Origin: Ottelia alismoides
Taxonomy: Eukaryota; Streptophyta; Magnoliopsida; Alismatales; Hydrocharitaceae
Assembly: GCA_037367405.1 (NCBI GenBank)
Contig: JAZKJV010009787.1
Coordinates: 310,001-374,000, forward strand
Reading direction: 5' to 3'
Length of the DNA stretch: 64,000 nt
Below, piece after piece: positions 12,954-24,529 of this stretch (positions are counted from its first letter, which is position 1; the number at the start of each line of letters is the position of its first letter). The notes below the pieces were generated by a model that was not told the DNA's origin, did not search any database, and saw nothing but the letters and a program-made list of their open reading frames with translations. The position numbers and the translations under genes were made by a program.

Positions 12954-15560
12954 TGAAGAATATGGGATAATCCTCAAGTACATCACAGAAGCGTGAGCGT
13001 CGTATCGAATACGATGAGGATGACTAGTCGGACTAGTTATTCTATGCAGCGGAAATTAAAAATTTTCATGTGACGAAACCACATGATCCAAGAACACTTC
13101 TCAGATCGTTTCGTCTAAATTACAAAAAAGTAATAAGATTACCTCTTGAAGCGTTGTTGTGATCGAGTCTCTAAACGAAGAGATTTCCTGTCTCAAGTCC
13201 GATCCGACGGAGGAGACACTTGCGAGCGTGTTGATGAAACATGTGCTTCTCACAATCCATGTTGATGATCCAAGCGGAGAATCTCCTAATCTCGGCACAC
13301 GAGATCCGACGTCTTCTTTACGAGCGAGGCACACCGAAGAAGACAGAGATCCATAAGCAAACGATAGAGCAATATAACGACGACGCTGCGGCGATGAAGA
13401 ACCTCTCTAGGGCATCCATGTTTGACGGCCACATGAGAGAAGAAGAGAGGGCGTGTAGAGAGAGAAAGTGAGAAAGAGACTTATGTTCTCATTGTATCAA
13501 GAAGAGCAAAGGGGTTGCCTCTCCTTTTATAATATTTTGGGATCTATGGATCTCAATCCACAGAAACACAAATCCAATGACTCACATTGATTTGTGTTCC
13601 TTTTAATGGCTAAGATTTTTGTTGGTAAAAACCAACAACAATTAATTTAATTTAGATCAAATCTATATTGATAAATCAATATATGTCAATCCCAAATTAA
13701 ATCAAGCAATCATGGAGATTATTGGAATGAAGATTGCCTCCTTCCATAGTATGGGATTTGGTGGCAATCTCATGTAATCTCATGATATCTCATGAGATTA
13801 CATTATTCCGTGGAAATCTCCAAGATTTACAACAACACTTGTTGTAAATTATTCAACAAAAATAGTTCATAATTATTTTGTGAATATTGCAATCTTGCCA
13901 TTGGAAAATTGTGAATCACATTCATAACCCAAAATAAAATGTAAATTATATTTTTAATTTAATGTTCAATGTGAATCCAATTCACATTAACATTTAATTA
14001 TCAAATGTAAATTACAAATAGCTCTCTCATATATATTATAAATCACATTTATAATATATATGATTAATATGGATAATGCTATCCACATTATTCAATATCC
14101 ATGATAATTAAATGACATTTAATCATCTTGGATCTATATTCTCATGTGCCCAAATAATATGATTCATATACACATTATTCACATCTTTGATAATCAAATC
14201 ACATTTAATTATCTAAGATAACTCTCTTTATAATATGAATCTTATTCATATTAATCTTGATAATTAAATCACATTTAATTACCAAGTTACTCAATGCTTG
14301 GATACATATATCTACAATGAAATTATCCTGAACTCTTTTAAGGATAATGCGCTTTCTCTGCGAATACTTGGAGATAAGGATAGGGCGATTTTATTGTTCC
14401 ACGTATAGTGACTTGGATATTGAGATTACATCTCAAATCTAGATCTCGAGCCTCCCATAGATGCTTGATTAAATCACGACCGTAAATCGAATCTTCTCAT
14501 TGCATCTAAATCACATTCAGATCAATGTCCAACATTTGGACCAAGATCAGATCACTTTTCTACTGAGAGGAGTCACAAAAATCCAGACCCATTTCATCAC
14601 TCCCTAGGAATGGAAGCGTCATGGTTATACAACCGTTTATGATCACATCACCTTTAGGTATTCCCAATACCTGTACATCCTGCATACTGGAAGACTCTGA
14701 ATAAACCTGAAGTATAAGATCAATTTTATACTGTCTACTTCAGAGTTTTGTCATCAAGTTTCTCATTTGACTATTGGGAGTTGGTATCGATCATATACTT
14801 TCCAATAGCATATATCATACCCAAGTGTTGATCATATACTTTCCAAAAGTATATATCAAACCTACAAATTCAGTCAAGCTTCCAAAGCGACATGACCGTG
14901 CACGGAATTTGATTCTTCCCGATATCTCATGAGTGAGCTCAAGTCTTTCGGTTCAATAATGAAGCTGTATGATCCCTTTGAGAGATCGTATTACTCATAT
15001 GCCCTTGTATGCACACCAGCACGCCGATGTATAGACCTTGATTAGGTCATCAACCTATTGGTCTGCCAAATGTACATACTCAGACATATAGTAACACATC
15101 TGTCTCCGGTCAGAGGATGCGTGCCTATATCGTGACAACATACGTCATAGGACTTTGGTTATCTCGATCTCGTTAAGTCATCTCTTTGACCTAACTTATC
15201 TAACACCTCCGAATCTCTACTCCTCTGTAGAGGACCTACATCAAGAGGTCGGTTAGATATCAACCTATATGAGAAAGGATTGCCATCTCCTACTCAGGCT
15301 GGAGATCCTCTCTTAACAATCATTTGATGATACTTGATGAGTCCTCAATCTAATTCTTTAGATGTTCATCAAAGCACCAACCTCTATGATTCAATATTTG
15401 AATCAACAGTTGTATGATCATCAAGATGACCATGGTACATAACCCTAATTGTACTAAGGGACATATTATGCAAATTATGTATTCTTCATTTCAGATCAGG
15501 GAATGATATTTGTAATAAATTTATTGCACAATGGCTCACCGTGGGCTTGCATATCCAACA
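12954..15560 (-). repeat. copia copy 2 5' LTR (L3)
   Basis: The LTR is about 2.61 kb, opens TGAAGAATAT and ends TCCAACA on the plus strand, next to the target duplication ATTGG. It carries the antisense open frames 13159-13356 and 13241-13471 in the R-U5 block, a TATA-like TTATAAAAG at 13524-13532 (minus strand), a dyad ladder from 13968 to about 14283 and the W-box region near 15175-15195. Confidence 0.9.
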
Positions 15561-17962
15561 ATTGGATGTAATTTGAGAGGTTGAAGACATAAATCCTAAC
15601 TCTATCGGGCACATCTCTAGATATGGACTAAACCTCCTATGGTTACTCATCATAAGATGCAAAAATTCATGTAAATGGCATCGTTCTCTCTCTACTAGAT
15701 CTGCACTGAGATGGTTCTCTGATATGATGTTCATCCACCAATTTAATTGGCAACGAGTAAATTGTTACTGCTTAAAATAGTGGGAAAATTGATAACTTGC
15801 AAATGGCAATCGTACTTTTAGTCAAAGAACACAAAAGCCAACCGTGATAGGCTTGGTTATATTTAGTTCACACCGTACTTTTCATTGGATGGAAGCCTAT
15901 TTTTCCAGAATACCATCCCCTACACCATCTCCCTGGATAGAGAGAGTATCATGTGTGATATAAGTTGATACAATGGCTCTCATATAATGTGAGAGCATCC
16001 AACTTTAAATAATTGGTAATAGATGGAGACATCACGTAGATGCTTCTCGTATTTTCTCTGATGGATGTGAAGTATTCATTAACCATTGAACACTCCTTTT
16101 GATTTCACTAAAAAATTAGACTGATGTATGGTCCCACAACTAATGGGAATCATAGGATGGTGTCTTAAAAGGCATTCCCATGGAAACTTCTAAATTGCCA
16201 GCTTTTGGAAAATGTGATGATTGATTGTATGTACTTGTTCTTTAAAATATTCAGAGTAGTAGTTATGTTGACTACAACATCATCAAAATGATGCTTATCC
16301 TCTGATTTGATGATTCAGAAATAAAATAGCCTCGACACCCGGCGTCATGCTGCTTTAAATTGAAATCTTAAATACAAGAAGTTAACTGTGATCATTTAAA
16401 TTATAGTGACAAAAGTTGCAGGGCACCATGTTGACAATTGAATTATGAGCTCATAGTCTTTAGGTAAATGATCTTATTATTATTTAGATGGTAATTTTGT
16501 AGTTTGCTTTATGAAATCTTTGTTTCAATTTCCATATCCCATGAAACTCAAATTCACATTTTTTTAAAACTTGCTGCGATAGCCCTGTGTAGTGGGTATG
16601 TTTTGCATACTGTGTTTCATAGAGTTTGATTATTAACCCACAAGCTCCAGGATTTGACAAATATACACATTATAATCACTCTTACATATCACTCATAGTC
16701 CTTTTATGATCCTACATGATTATGCCAACTATTCAAATATCTTCTATGGTTGCTAACAACGATCATATTGATTTAATTACCATTTTAATGTAGGGATATT
16801 TCATGGTAATGGAATAGTGGAGTAGTTGTCGTCAAGGGAGAGGCATGCACCCTTGGGGCCCCGGTAGAAACCTAGATGATCGCGATCCCAACTGCTATTG
16901 TAGCAGCGATGATTGGGGGACATGTTGCTTGGCACACCGAGGTGCTAATCTGACGGTGTTGGGCCTCGGCACTTGCGTGCTTTAGCCCGGTGCTCGAGCG
17001 CGGGCCTAGTAGTCATGGTTGGTTTACTAGTGTGTTTCTTGTCACTTAGAGCTAACACTCGTGTACAGGCCAATGTAGGCCACATTGGTCGGTATTCCGA
17101 GTGGGAGCGCTAAGAGGGGAGTTCCGGGAAATGTGGTTGATGAAGTTGGGAATGGGACGTGAATTTCCTGTGCATAATGAAGATTGGATTGTCGCGATGA
17201 TTTGCATGTTGGAATCTAATTTGTGAATCGGAAGTACAATTTCGATGTGGAGCTAAGTGGACCTGTGGGGAACCTAGTTAGGATGCATTGTACCCCACCG
17301 CATGCCTACGGAGGCACCCCAAGCCTAAGGTGTTTTCTTTTACCTCAGAGTCATAGTGTGAGGTCTCATCCAGACCAAGACCAAAGACTATCCACGAAGC
17401 ATGGTTACTCATATCCATATCTAATAACCATAATAAAAATGTGATTATTGTGAGATCATGTTACCTAGTTTCTTTCTCTTTTGCACACATTTAAATTATA
17501 TGCTGCTTGTTGTTGTATAGTTTTATTTAATTCTTATTGGGCAACTTTGCTCATAATGTACCTACGTGTGAATACGCAGGCCCTCAGCAGTGAGCAACTT
17601 GGAATCACCTTTTTGTGCAGCTTCGCGATACTTTTTGTGGTACAGTTGTTTGTTGTTTTACTCTCCTTCTTTACTTGTAGCATTTTTGTTGAGAGTCATG
17701 GAATGTAATATATATGTTGGGACACATCTTTATTTATACTTACATGCATTTTGCGACATGGATGTACATTGAAAATATAATGGATGGAAAATGGAAAATA
17801 GAAATTTGAATTGTATGAAATGTGAACAGGTTGAATGAGAAGCGAAAGTTTTAAATTCCAATGTGTTGTGCCACTTCTCCTGCTTACGTGTATGTTAGTA
17901 TTCGAATGTGGAATGTGTGTGCGTGGATTGGTTTGCCGAGTACCCGAATCCTTGGGGCGTCA
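15561..17962 (+). repeat. Tekay 5' LTR, second part
   Basis: The segment continues the 5' LTR after the copia-2 insertion, starting with the duplicated ATTGG. Positions 15561-17203 align with 25342-26984 of the 3' LTR without large gaps. The remaining part to 17962 has no partner because the 3' LTR is truncated. It ends GTCA just before the primer binding site. A composition shift to GC-rich sequence occurs near 16830-17150. Small open frames at 17223-18029 are not supported as genes. Confidence 0.85.
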
Positions 17963-17967
17963 TAGCT

Positions 17968-17979
17968 TTGTATCAGAGC
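17968..17979 (+). other. Tekay primer binding site
   Basis: The sequence TTGTATCAGAGC lies six bases beyond the LTR end and is one base off the initiator-Met tRNA complement TGGTATCAGAGC used by chromoviruses. It is followed by leader sequence up to the gag start at 18167. Confidence 0.75.
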
Positions 17980-18166
17980 AGTGGTACTCCATTCCATTCC
18001 ACACATATCATTCCTTATTGGTGTTCTAATACTGGATAGTGTGAAGGTCTTCTGACCCAACACGAGTTCACAGGAAAACAACATGATTGCATCCATGTCT
18101 ACATGTCTCTCATAATGTATCTCTTAAAAAATAAGTATTGTTGCCTTAGTCCTTTTTGCAGAACCA

Positions 18167-18560
18167 TGCCACCTCGCGTGGATCCAGATGTGGCGCAGCA
18201 GTTGGCTCTCCTTATACATGCGGTACAGGGGATCCAGCAGTGCCAAGAGACAATGGAGCAGCAGCTCCAGCAGCAGGATGACCCCTCCTACCGTCCCTCT
18301 CATGACGGGGAGGAGAGTGTCAACTTGTCATTTTCCTTGGAGCCTGAGCAGCCAAAGGATGCAGATGCTTTGCAGAAGCATCAGAGCAAGTACGCCGCAT
18401 ACCAACGGGCGACGATACCATAGTTCCTTGGTACCACTACCCCTGACGATGCCGAGCTATGGATGTTACTGGTTGCCAAAGTTCTGAAGATGATACGTGC
18501 ACCCAAGGACACATGGGTGTCATTTGCAGAGTACTTACTGGCTGGATACGTGCGCCCGTA
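18167..18560 (+). pseudogene. Tekay gag, N-terminal part (broken)
   Basis: The frame opens MPPRVDPDVAQQLALL at 18167, has a Gln-rich stretch (residues about 24-45) and an acidic stretch, then a stop at 18421-18423. After the stop the frame continues with FLGTTTPDDAELW, typical of the Del/Tekay capsid region. It then passes directly from KVLKM to KDTWVSFAEYLL, so most of the capsid core expected in a gag of 350-450 residues appears to be missing. The start was chosen because it follows the PBS leader and precedes the only capsid-like sequence. The product would be the structural capsid protein of the particle; this copy cannot make it. Confidence 0.7.
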
Positions 18561-19276
18561 GAGACCGTCGCCACCACCCTATAGCGATAGTAGCACCTGT
18601 CAGCCGGTTCACACCTACCTTGGGACATGCCTTGGCAAGACGCAGTTTAGTTTCTTCTCGCCCCCCTACACAGACACAGAGTTGTGGACTTGGGGGTGGC
18701 AGTTCTGTTTCTAGTGGGAACTTGTCACTGGCAGACAGTCGGACTTGTTACCTTTGTAGACAACCGTGCCACTTCAAGGCCCAATGCCCTTTCCGTACGA
18801 GTAGCTCAGGCGCGCAACAACAGCAGAGTGGAAGACCGGCTAGGTCTTCCAGCCAATTTCAGAGATCAAGATTCCATCGAGGTGGTCGTGACTTCCAGCG
18901 AGCCCCAAAGAGGACGATTAGTCCTGCAGGATCTAGCGCTATGCCACGAGGGCAGATGAATGAAGTGACACAGGAGCAGGCTCATTCTTCTAGATCGGTC
19001 GTCAGAGGTATGATTTCAGCCCACGGGATTTCTTTACATGCATTGTTTGATTTAGGGGCCACACATTCCTTCCTTGCACATCGTATGGTTCCCACATTGG
19101 GCAAGTCAGTGATGGAGGTTGCTTCCCCGTATTACAGCAAGGGCCCATGGGGCCAATTGTTCATTATCTTCCAGGCACTGGAAGATGTGGATGAACAGAT
19201 AGATGGGCATGTGATGCTCGCATTCTTGCTATTGATACAGTTAGATGATTTTAATATCATCCTGGGCATGGACTAG
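18497..19276 (+). pseudogene. Tekay nucleocapsid zinc knuckle and protease
   Basis: A 259-codon open frame carries a CX2CX4HX4C zinc knuckle at 18746-18787 (C-YL-C-RQPC-H-FKAQ-C), which binds RNA in the nucleocapsid part of gag. An Arg/Gln/Ser-rich linker follows, then a retropepsin-type protease with the active-site segment FDLGATHSF at 19046-19072. The family normally has DSGA; here the second position is Leu. The protease part ends at ILGMD followed by TAG (19274-19276), where relatives read GMDWL, so the stop fits a TGG to TAG change. Homology continues after the stop to about 19615. The ATG at 18497 is only the first Met of the open stretch, not a true start. Confidence 0.8.
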
Positions 19277-19615
19277 TTAGAGAGGCACCACGCGTGCCTG
19301 GACTGTTTTAGGAAGACAGTGGTCATCCACTTACCTGGAGTGTTGTTGTTTGAGTTTGATGGATGCACAGCGGATGGAGATATTGAGTGTATATCCGCCT
19401 TAATGGCACACCAGTCTCTTACCTAGGATTGTCTAGGCTACCTTGCCTACGTAGTAGACTCAATGGCATAGGACCAAATGATAGAGGATGTTAGAGTTGT
19501 GCGTGAGTTCCCTAATGTATTTCCAGACGAATTTCCTGGATTATCGCTAGTACGAGAGGTAGAGTATGAGATCACGCTAGTACTAGATACATAACCGATT
19601 TCTATCCCTCCATAC

Positions 19616-20300
19616 ATGTTAGCACTAGCTGAGCTCAAGATACAGTTGCAGGAGCTGTTGGAGAAGGGATTCATCTGCCCCAGTACGTCACCATGGGAAG
19701 CACCAGTCCTCTTCGTAAAGAAGAAGGATGGATTTCTAAGGCTATGCATAGACTATAGGAAGTTGAACGAGAGAACAGTCAAGAACCGTTACCCACTTTC
19801 CAGGATAGGTGATCTATTTGACCAGTTGCCTGGAGCAGCAATGTTCTCTAAGATTGATATGCGGTCAGGATATCATCAGTTGAGGATCAAGGAAGGCGAT
19901 GTAATGAAGTCTGCATTCCATACTAGATATGGCCACTATGTGTTCTTTGTGATGCCGTTTGGGCTTACGAATGCACCTGCCGCATTCATGGATTTGATGA
20001 ATCGGGTCTTCCAACCTCATTTGGACAGATTTGTGATCCAGTTTATTGACGATGTTCTAGTCTACTCTCATGATGAATACGAGCATGAGTCTCATCTTCG
20101 CACCGTACTAAAGACGCTCCGAGAGCACCAGTTGTATGCTAAATACAACAAGTGTGAGATTTGACTTTCTGAGGTGGCTTTTCTTGGCCACGTGGTTTCT
20201 GGGGCAGGGGTGTCAGTTGACCCTACCAAGATAGAGGCAGTGGTGTCTTGGGAGCGGCCCAATACGGTTACGGAGATTCATATCTTGGCCTCGTCAGGTA
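19616..20300 (+). pseudogene. Tekay reverse transcriptase
   Basis: An uninterrupted 182-codon frame (19616-20164) holds the RT core: [34 protein letters not shown], the [14 protein letters not shown] block, [10 protein letters not shown] and the catalytic FIDDVLVYS with its two Asp codons at 20048-20053. A TGA at 20162-20164 interrupts the frame, after which the thumb and connection continue (EVAFLGHVVS, GVSVDPTKIEAV). Upstream, 19277-19615 carries the protease-RT linker with three stops. The enzyme would copy genomic RNA into DNA in the cytoplasmic particle. This is one of the two best-preserved RT cores in the window. Confidence 0.9.
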
Positions 20301-21049
20301 CTACATGAGGTTTGTTAGAGGGTTCTCTCAGTTGGCTCTATCCCTCACCCGGTTGACACAGAAGGATGTCCCATTTATTTGGAGCGGCAAATGTGAGTTG
20401 ACCTTTCGAACACTTAAGGAGCGATTGAGTTCTGCACCCATCCTAACCCTTCCTTGTGGTACCTTAGATTTCACCGTGTACACGGATTCTTCCAAGGAGG
20501 GCTTGGGTGCAGTGCTAATGCAACGTGGACAGGTTGTGGCGTACACGTCACGATAGCTGAAGAACCACAAACGCAACTACCCCACTCATGACTTGGAGTT
20601 GGCGGTCATAGTATTTGCATTAAAGATATAGCATCACTATTTGTATGGAGTGACATTTGAGATCTTCACAGACCACTAGAGCCTCAAATACATTTTTGAT
20701 CATAAGGAGCTAAATATGAGGCAAAGGCGGTGGATGGAACTGCTAAAAGATTATGATTGTATCATCTCCTACCATCCTGGTAAGGGGAATGTGATAGCAG
20801 ATGCCTCGAGTAGGCGACCATACACTGAGGGTTCACCAGCCTGGTTGCAGATTTGGGATGTGCTCAATGCACTTAATGAGTGGCATCCTTTTGAGGGCAC
20901 ATCTGATGTAGTGACAGTTTCAGCCAAGTATACAGCTTGTGGGATAGGATCGTTTAAGGGCAACAGGCAGATCAGAGGATCCAAGATTTGTGAGTATCAT
21001 GTCTGAAGAGGGGTTTGTCATGGTCAATCCAACGCTGATGATTATTAAG
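20301..21049 (+). pseudogene. Tekay RNase H and integrase N-terminal linker
   Basis: The RT connection (SLTRLTQKDVPFIW) leads to an RNase H domain. TVYTDSSKEGLGAVLMQ holds the first catalytic Asp, and TDH followed by SLKYIF holds the last acidic motif near 20670-20690. Stops interrupt SR-LKNH, K-I-HHYLYG and TDH-SLKY; relatives have Gln, Trp and Gln or Lys at these places. [16 protein letters not shown] marks the end of RNase H. The following sequence up to about 21049 ([18 protein letters not shown]) is the usual spacer before integrase, and is then broken by foreign sequence. Confidence 0.8.
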
Positions 21050-22970
21050 TGTGGGTCTTTCCATCTGGGTTTGGTTTCTCGGCCAGTCGTGAGACTCAAA
21101 GGTATTTTGATCTTGAAATGGCTCATTAGCGAGAATCCATGAATAAGACAGTTCAGTCCAAGATGGTAGATGGTTATGTGTGGTCGGATGATTCGAGTAT
21201 GAATTCAATGAGGGGGTCGAATTCATCCGCGGATGATAATCTCCTGCAAATGTTGGAGGATTATTGAAAGAAGAGGATTTGGTTGATTTGGGCCTAACCG
21301 AGACAAATTCATTTTCATAGTATAGCTCTGATTGATTTTCAGATAAATGTTCGGTCATTTTTGAAAGGAATGAGGGGTTGGGTCTGCAAGAAAGGAGAGA
21401 GATGATTGTACGTGATAGTCAAGAGAAATTTTATCAAATGTGCGGCTATTGATCGTCGAAATCGGTTCACGTATACCAATGCAAACACAAATCAAAACCC
21501 TGATTTCACCAACTCAACTCAAAGTGAAGACCGTGAAGGTTCGGTCAATTTTCTTGTCAATTTTAGAGTTTGGTGATAATACAATATATCAGAGCGGTTA
21601 AAGCGAGCTGTTAGGAACTCAATGCTCTCAGGAAATCGGCCTATCCCAAATTAGATCTTTCCCAGCCAGTATGAATTGCGGACCATTTACCGTCTACCCG
21701 ATCAACTCAATCTGTTAAGGATGTCACGGGCCGCTATACCGGCTACCGGAGAGATCCTCACTGGAGAACGACTAACCCAAGATAGTAGTCTGAAAAGAGT
21801 TAGGGCGTGGCTCTATCCTAGTGTGCGGGTCGCTCTCTCGCTCAAGCAAACCAAACAATGACAGGGTTGCTCTCCCACAAAAATTCTTGATTTTATGGGT
21901 TCTTAAGATCGGCTATATTTAGCAGTCCTAATTTTAATTAAGTGATCACTGAAGAATTTAAATGAGAACAAATACACGTCTACCGTCCAGTCCCAATTTC
22001 CTTTAGAATTATGTGATAAAACAAGAGGGAGGAATTCGGGAAAAGCTGATGCACGCGGAAAACTATAATGAATGCTCAGTTAGAAGACTTACAGTGAATC
22101 CTCGCAATCTCCATGTGGGATGCTAGACAGAATTGAAAAATTACTCTAAATGAATGCAAGCCGATGAAAAAACGCACCTAAGCAGAAAGTTTTATTAGCG
22201 GGGAAGAATTGAGTTAAATTTTGGCTAAATTGAACGATCTATGTGCGTCTCAGTTAATAGTGCAATGCGGCTTAAGATCCTACGAGCACAATCAAAAATT
22301 AAAAATTCTCTAAGAGACGTATGTGCAGGTCTATCCTAATCGCCACTCAAGTCGGGCCCCACCCTCACCGGAGAGTGAAACATGCCATGACACACCACAT
22401 AAAAGTTCAGAGTCTTTTTAAACACGCGAGAGTCCAAACGGACACCGCTATAAATGAGCAATTATTACAGAACTAAAATTGCAGAAATTGAAAACTAGAC
22501 TCTACGCTCTCTCACGACTCGACTCGATCTTAAATTAGTTGCAACTTTTCGGACGTCGGTGAAAATGCGTCGGTTTCTTGAAAAACCGCTCCACGTACGT
22601 CGGGTACCTCGCAAGAAAAATAAGAGAGAATATGTAAGAGAGTGACTCAGAAAATAATCAAAAATAAAATGAGTAAAATAAATGTTGAAAAATAAATGCA
22701 GGAAATAAAGTGGAATTTACAATAAAAAATTCGGGGGTCAGACTACCCGAATGCGGAAAACCGAACGAGAAATGTCAAAACACAAAACTAAGCCGATTGC
22801 CTCCCGGGTAACGGCGCCATCTGACGAGTCTGTAAATCGTGACTTTAAGAAGTTGTTTTTATCTGTTCGTGCCAAAATTAATGGTTTGTCGTTCGTTGTA
22901 GGCGGCGATAGATACTTGAAGGATGAATTCGACAGATTTCGAGAGTCCGTAAATCCATCGTATGGAAGGA
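21050..22970 (-). other. 1.9 kb insertion of unknown type in Tekay pol
   Basis: Between the RNase H spacer (ending MVNPTLMI) and the integrase start (VCVPDDEKLRRG) lie about 1.9 kb that are neither Tekay nor any other repeat in the window. The only recognisable feature is on the minus strand: TGGCGCCGTTACCCGGGA at 22804-22821, two bases off the Athila-type PBS found at 63591. This suggests part of, or a small, LTR element in reverse orientation, with an LTR end at 22822-22970. I could not find matching terminal repeats by eye. The longest open frame (20972-21358, minus) has no recognisable motifs. The boundaries are uncertain by about 20 bp. Confidence 0.55.
22804..22821 (-). other. primer-binding-site-like motif, Athila/Tat type
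   Basis: On the minus strand the 18 bases differ from the perfect site at 63591-63608 at two positions. Downstream on the same strand the sequence resembles a retrotransposon leader, AT-rich and without long open frames. This is the only hint to the identity of the insertion in Tekay pol. Confidence 0.55.
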
Positions 22971-23820
22971 GGACTGTGTGTGTGTCCCAGATGATGAGAA
23001 GCTGAGGAGGGGGATCGTGGATGAGTCGCATAGCTCGAGACTTTGCATACATCCAGGTGGCACCAAGATGTACAAGGACCTCCGCCAACACTTTTGTTGG
23101 GAAGGCATGATGAAGGACATATCCGAACACGTTAGCAGGTGTCTTATTTTCCAGATGGTGAAGGAAGAACACCAGAGACCTCCTGGTTTATTGCAGCCTC
23201 TTTCCATCTCGGTATGGAAATAGGAGAGCATCTCCATGGATTTTATCACATCATTGTCGTGCACCCCTAGAGGGCATGGTACAATATGGGTCATCATTGA
23301 CTTGTTTACCAAGTCAGCCCATTTCATTCCGGTCAACATGACATATACACCAGTACAACTAGGTAAGTTATATGTTCAACACATCATTCGGTTGCATGGG
23401 ATATCCAAGGAAGTAGTGTCAGACAGAGATTCTTGGTTCACAGCACACTATTGGGGAGATTTCATGAGAGCCTTGAGGACAGAGCTACATATGAGTTCAG
23501 CCTACCATCCAAAGACAGATGGGCAGTCTAAGAGGACCATTCAAACCTTGTAGGATCTACTACGAGCATGCACAATTGAGTGGAAGGGATCTTGGAAGGA
23601 TCACCTCCCACTAGTTGAGTTTACATACAACAATAGCTACCATGCCAGTATAGGCATGGCACCGTTTGAGGCATTGTACGGGAGGTGGTGCACCACTCCT
23701 TTGTGTTGGCAGCAGGTGGGTGACAATACCATGTTCACCCCACAGATCATTGAGGAGACATCCAGGGTAGTGGATACTGCTAGGAGGAAATTGTTGACCA
23801 CGCAGTGCTGTTAGGAGAGT
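22971..23820 (+). pseudogene. Tekay integrase core
   Basis: The integrase begins VCVPDDEKLRRGIVDESHS with the HHCC domain: the two His are present, but the Cys pair has decayed to CLIFQMVK from the usual CxxCQ. The catalytic core follows at 23236 (MDFITSL, first Asp), VSDRDSWF with the second Asp at 23422-23424, and YHPKTDGQSKRTIQTL, where the catalytic Glu of QSERTIQ is Lys (AAG, 23530-23532). Stops at 23221-23223 (relatives have Trp) and after IQTL break the frame, and further stops occur near 23811-23823. The enzyme would insert the cDNA into chromosomes; this copy is catalytically dead. Confidence 0.85.
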
Positions 23821-24372
23821 TAAGCCGACCAACGGCGTAGAGATCTCGACTTTTAGGTATGTTGTCATGCATGCAAGCCCAAATGGGCAATTCTTAGTCA
23901 ATCCTGTATGACTAAGCGTTTCTCAGGATCACAAGTTGGGGACTTCATGTTCTTAAGCATGTCCCCAATGAGGGGCATACAACGTTTCGGTGCAAAGGGC
24001 AAGCTAGCACCGTGTTTTGCGGGGCCATTCGAGATTTTGGCCCGTGTCGGGAAAGCAGCCTACAGGGTGGCCCTTTATCCACACCTCGAGGGAATCCACG
24101 ATGTGTTTCACGTGTCGAATCTGTGGAAGTACATCCGAGATCCCTGACACGTGATCAGCTACGACAAATAAGCTGTGGAGCCAAACCTCTCCTTCCTAGA
24201 AGAGCCAGTGCAGATTTTGGACCACGCGATGAAGAGGCTAAGGAGGAAGGAGATCCCTTTGGTCAAGATCCCGTGGCAAAGTCAAGACGTCAAGGAAGCG
24301 ACATGGGAACCTGAGGCGGACTTGAGGGAGAAATACCCTTATCTGTTCACAGGTATGGAATTGAAACCATAG
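23821..24372 (+). pseudogene. Tekay integrase C-terminus and chromodomain-like tail
   Basis: The frame has the GPY/F-type module (GPFEILARVGKAAYRVAL) and then HDVFHVSNLWKYI, typical of chromovirus integrase C-termini. A stop at 24145-24147 is followed by the tail EEPVQILDHAMKRLRRKEIPLVKIPW and EATWEPEADLREKYPYLF, which matches the chromodomain-like end of Del/Tekay polyproteins and terminates at 24372. In this lineage the tail directs integration to heterochromatin. About 155 bp of non-coding sequence with a purine-rich stretch separate it from the 3' LTR. Confidence 0.8.
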
Positions 24373-24529
24373 TCAAGTTCCCTTTGAGATTTTATGGGTT
24401 TCGCTCTCTTTGAGATTTTTATGCGCTCATTTCTCTAGGAGACTTAGATACAACGGGGTTCAGGTGTTGAAATCGATTAGACTCATCCTAAGACTTGGAG
24501 ACGAGACTTCCTTTGAGATTTTTATGATG

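Larger units (their letters stand above)
4967..15560 (-). mobile_element. Ty1/copia element, copy 2 (complete, decayed)
   Basis: This full-length minus-strand copia insertion of about 10.6 kb sits inside the Tekay 5' LTR, with the direct repeat ATTGG at 4962-4966 and 15561-15565. It comprises 3' LTR 4967-7524, PPT 7525-7534, pol remnant, leader, decayed PBS near 12940-12952 and 5' LTR 12954-15560. The first base pair of the left LTR has decayed from TG to TT. Coding sequence is riddled with stops and frameshifts. LTR length, a long leader and the TGGTATCAGAGCC-type PBS suggest an Angela/BARE-like or Tork-group family; the lineage name is an inference. Confidence 0.9.

Noticed and set aside
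17223..18029. Small open frames with hydrophobic stretches near the Tekay PBS
   Set aside because: They lie in LTR and leader sequence upstream of the PBS and gag and have no partner in related sequence.
20972..21358. 128-codon minus-strand open frame as a gene of the Tekay insertion
   Set aside because: No recognisable motif, and its end overlaps Tekay spacer sequence, so it crosses the insertion boundary.
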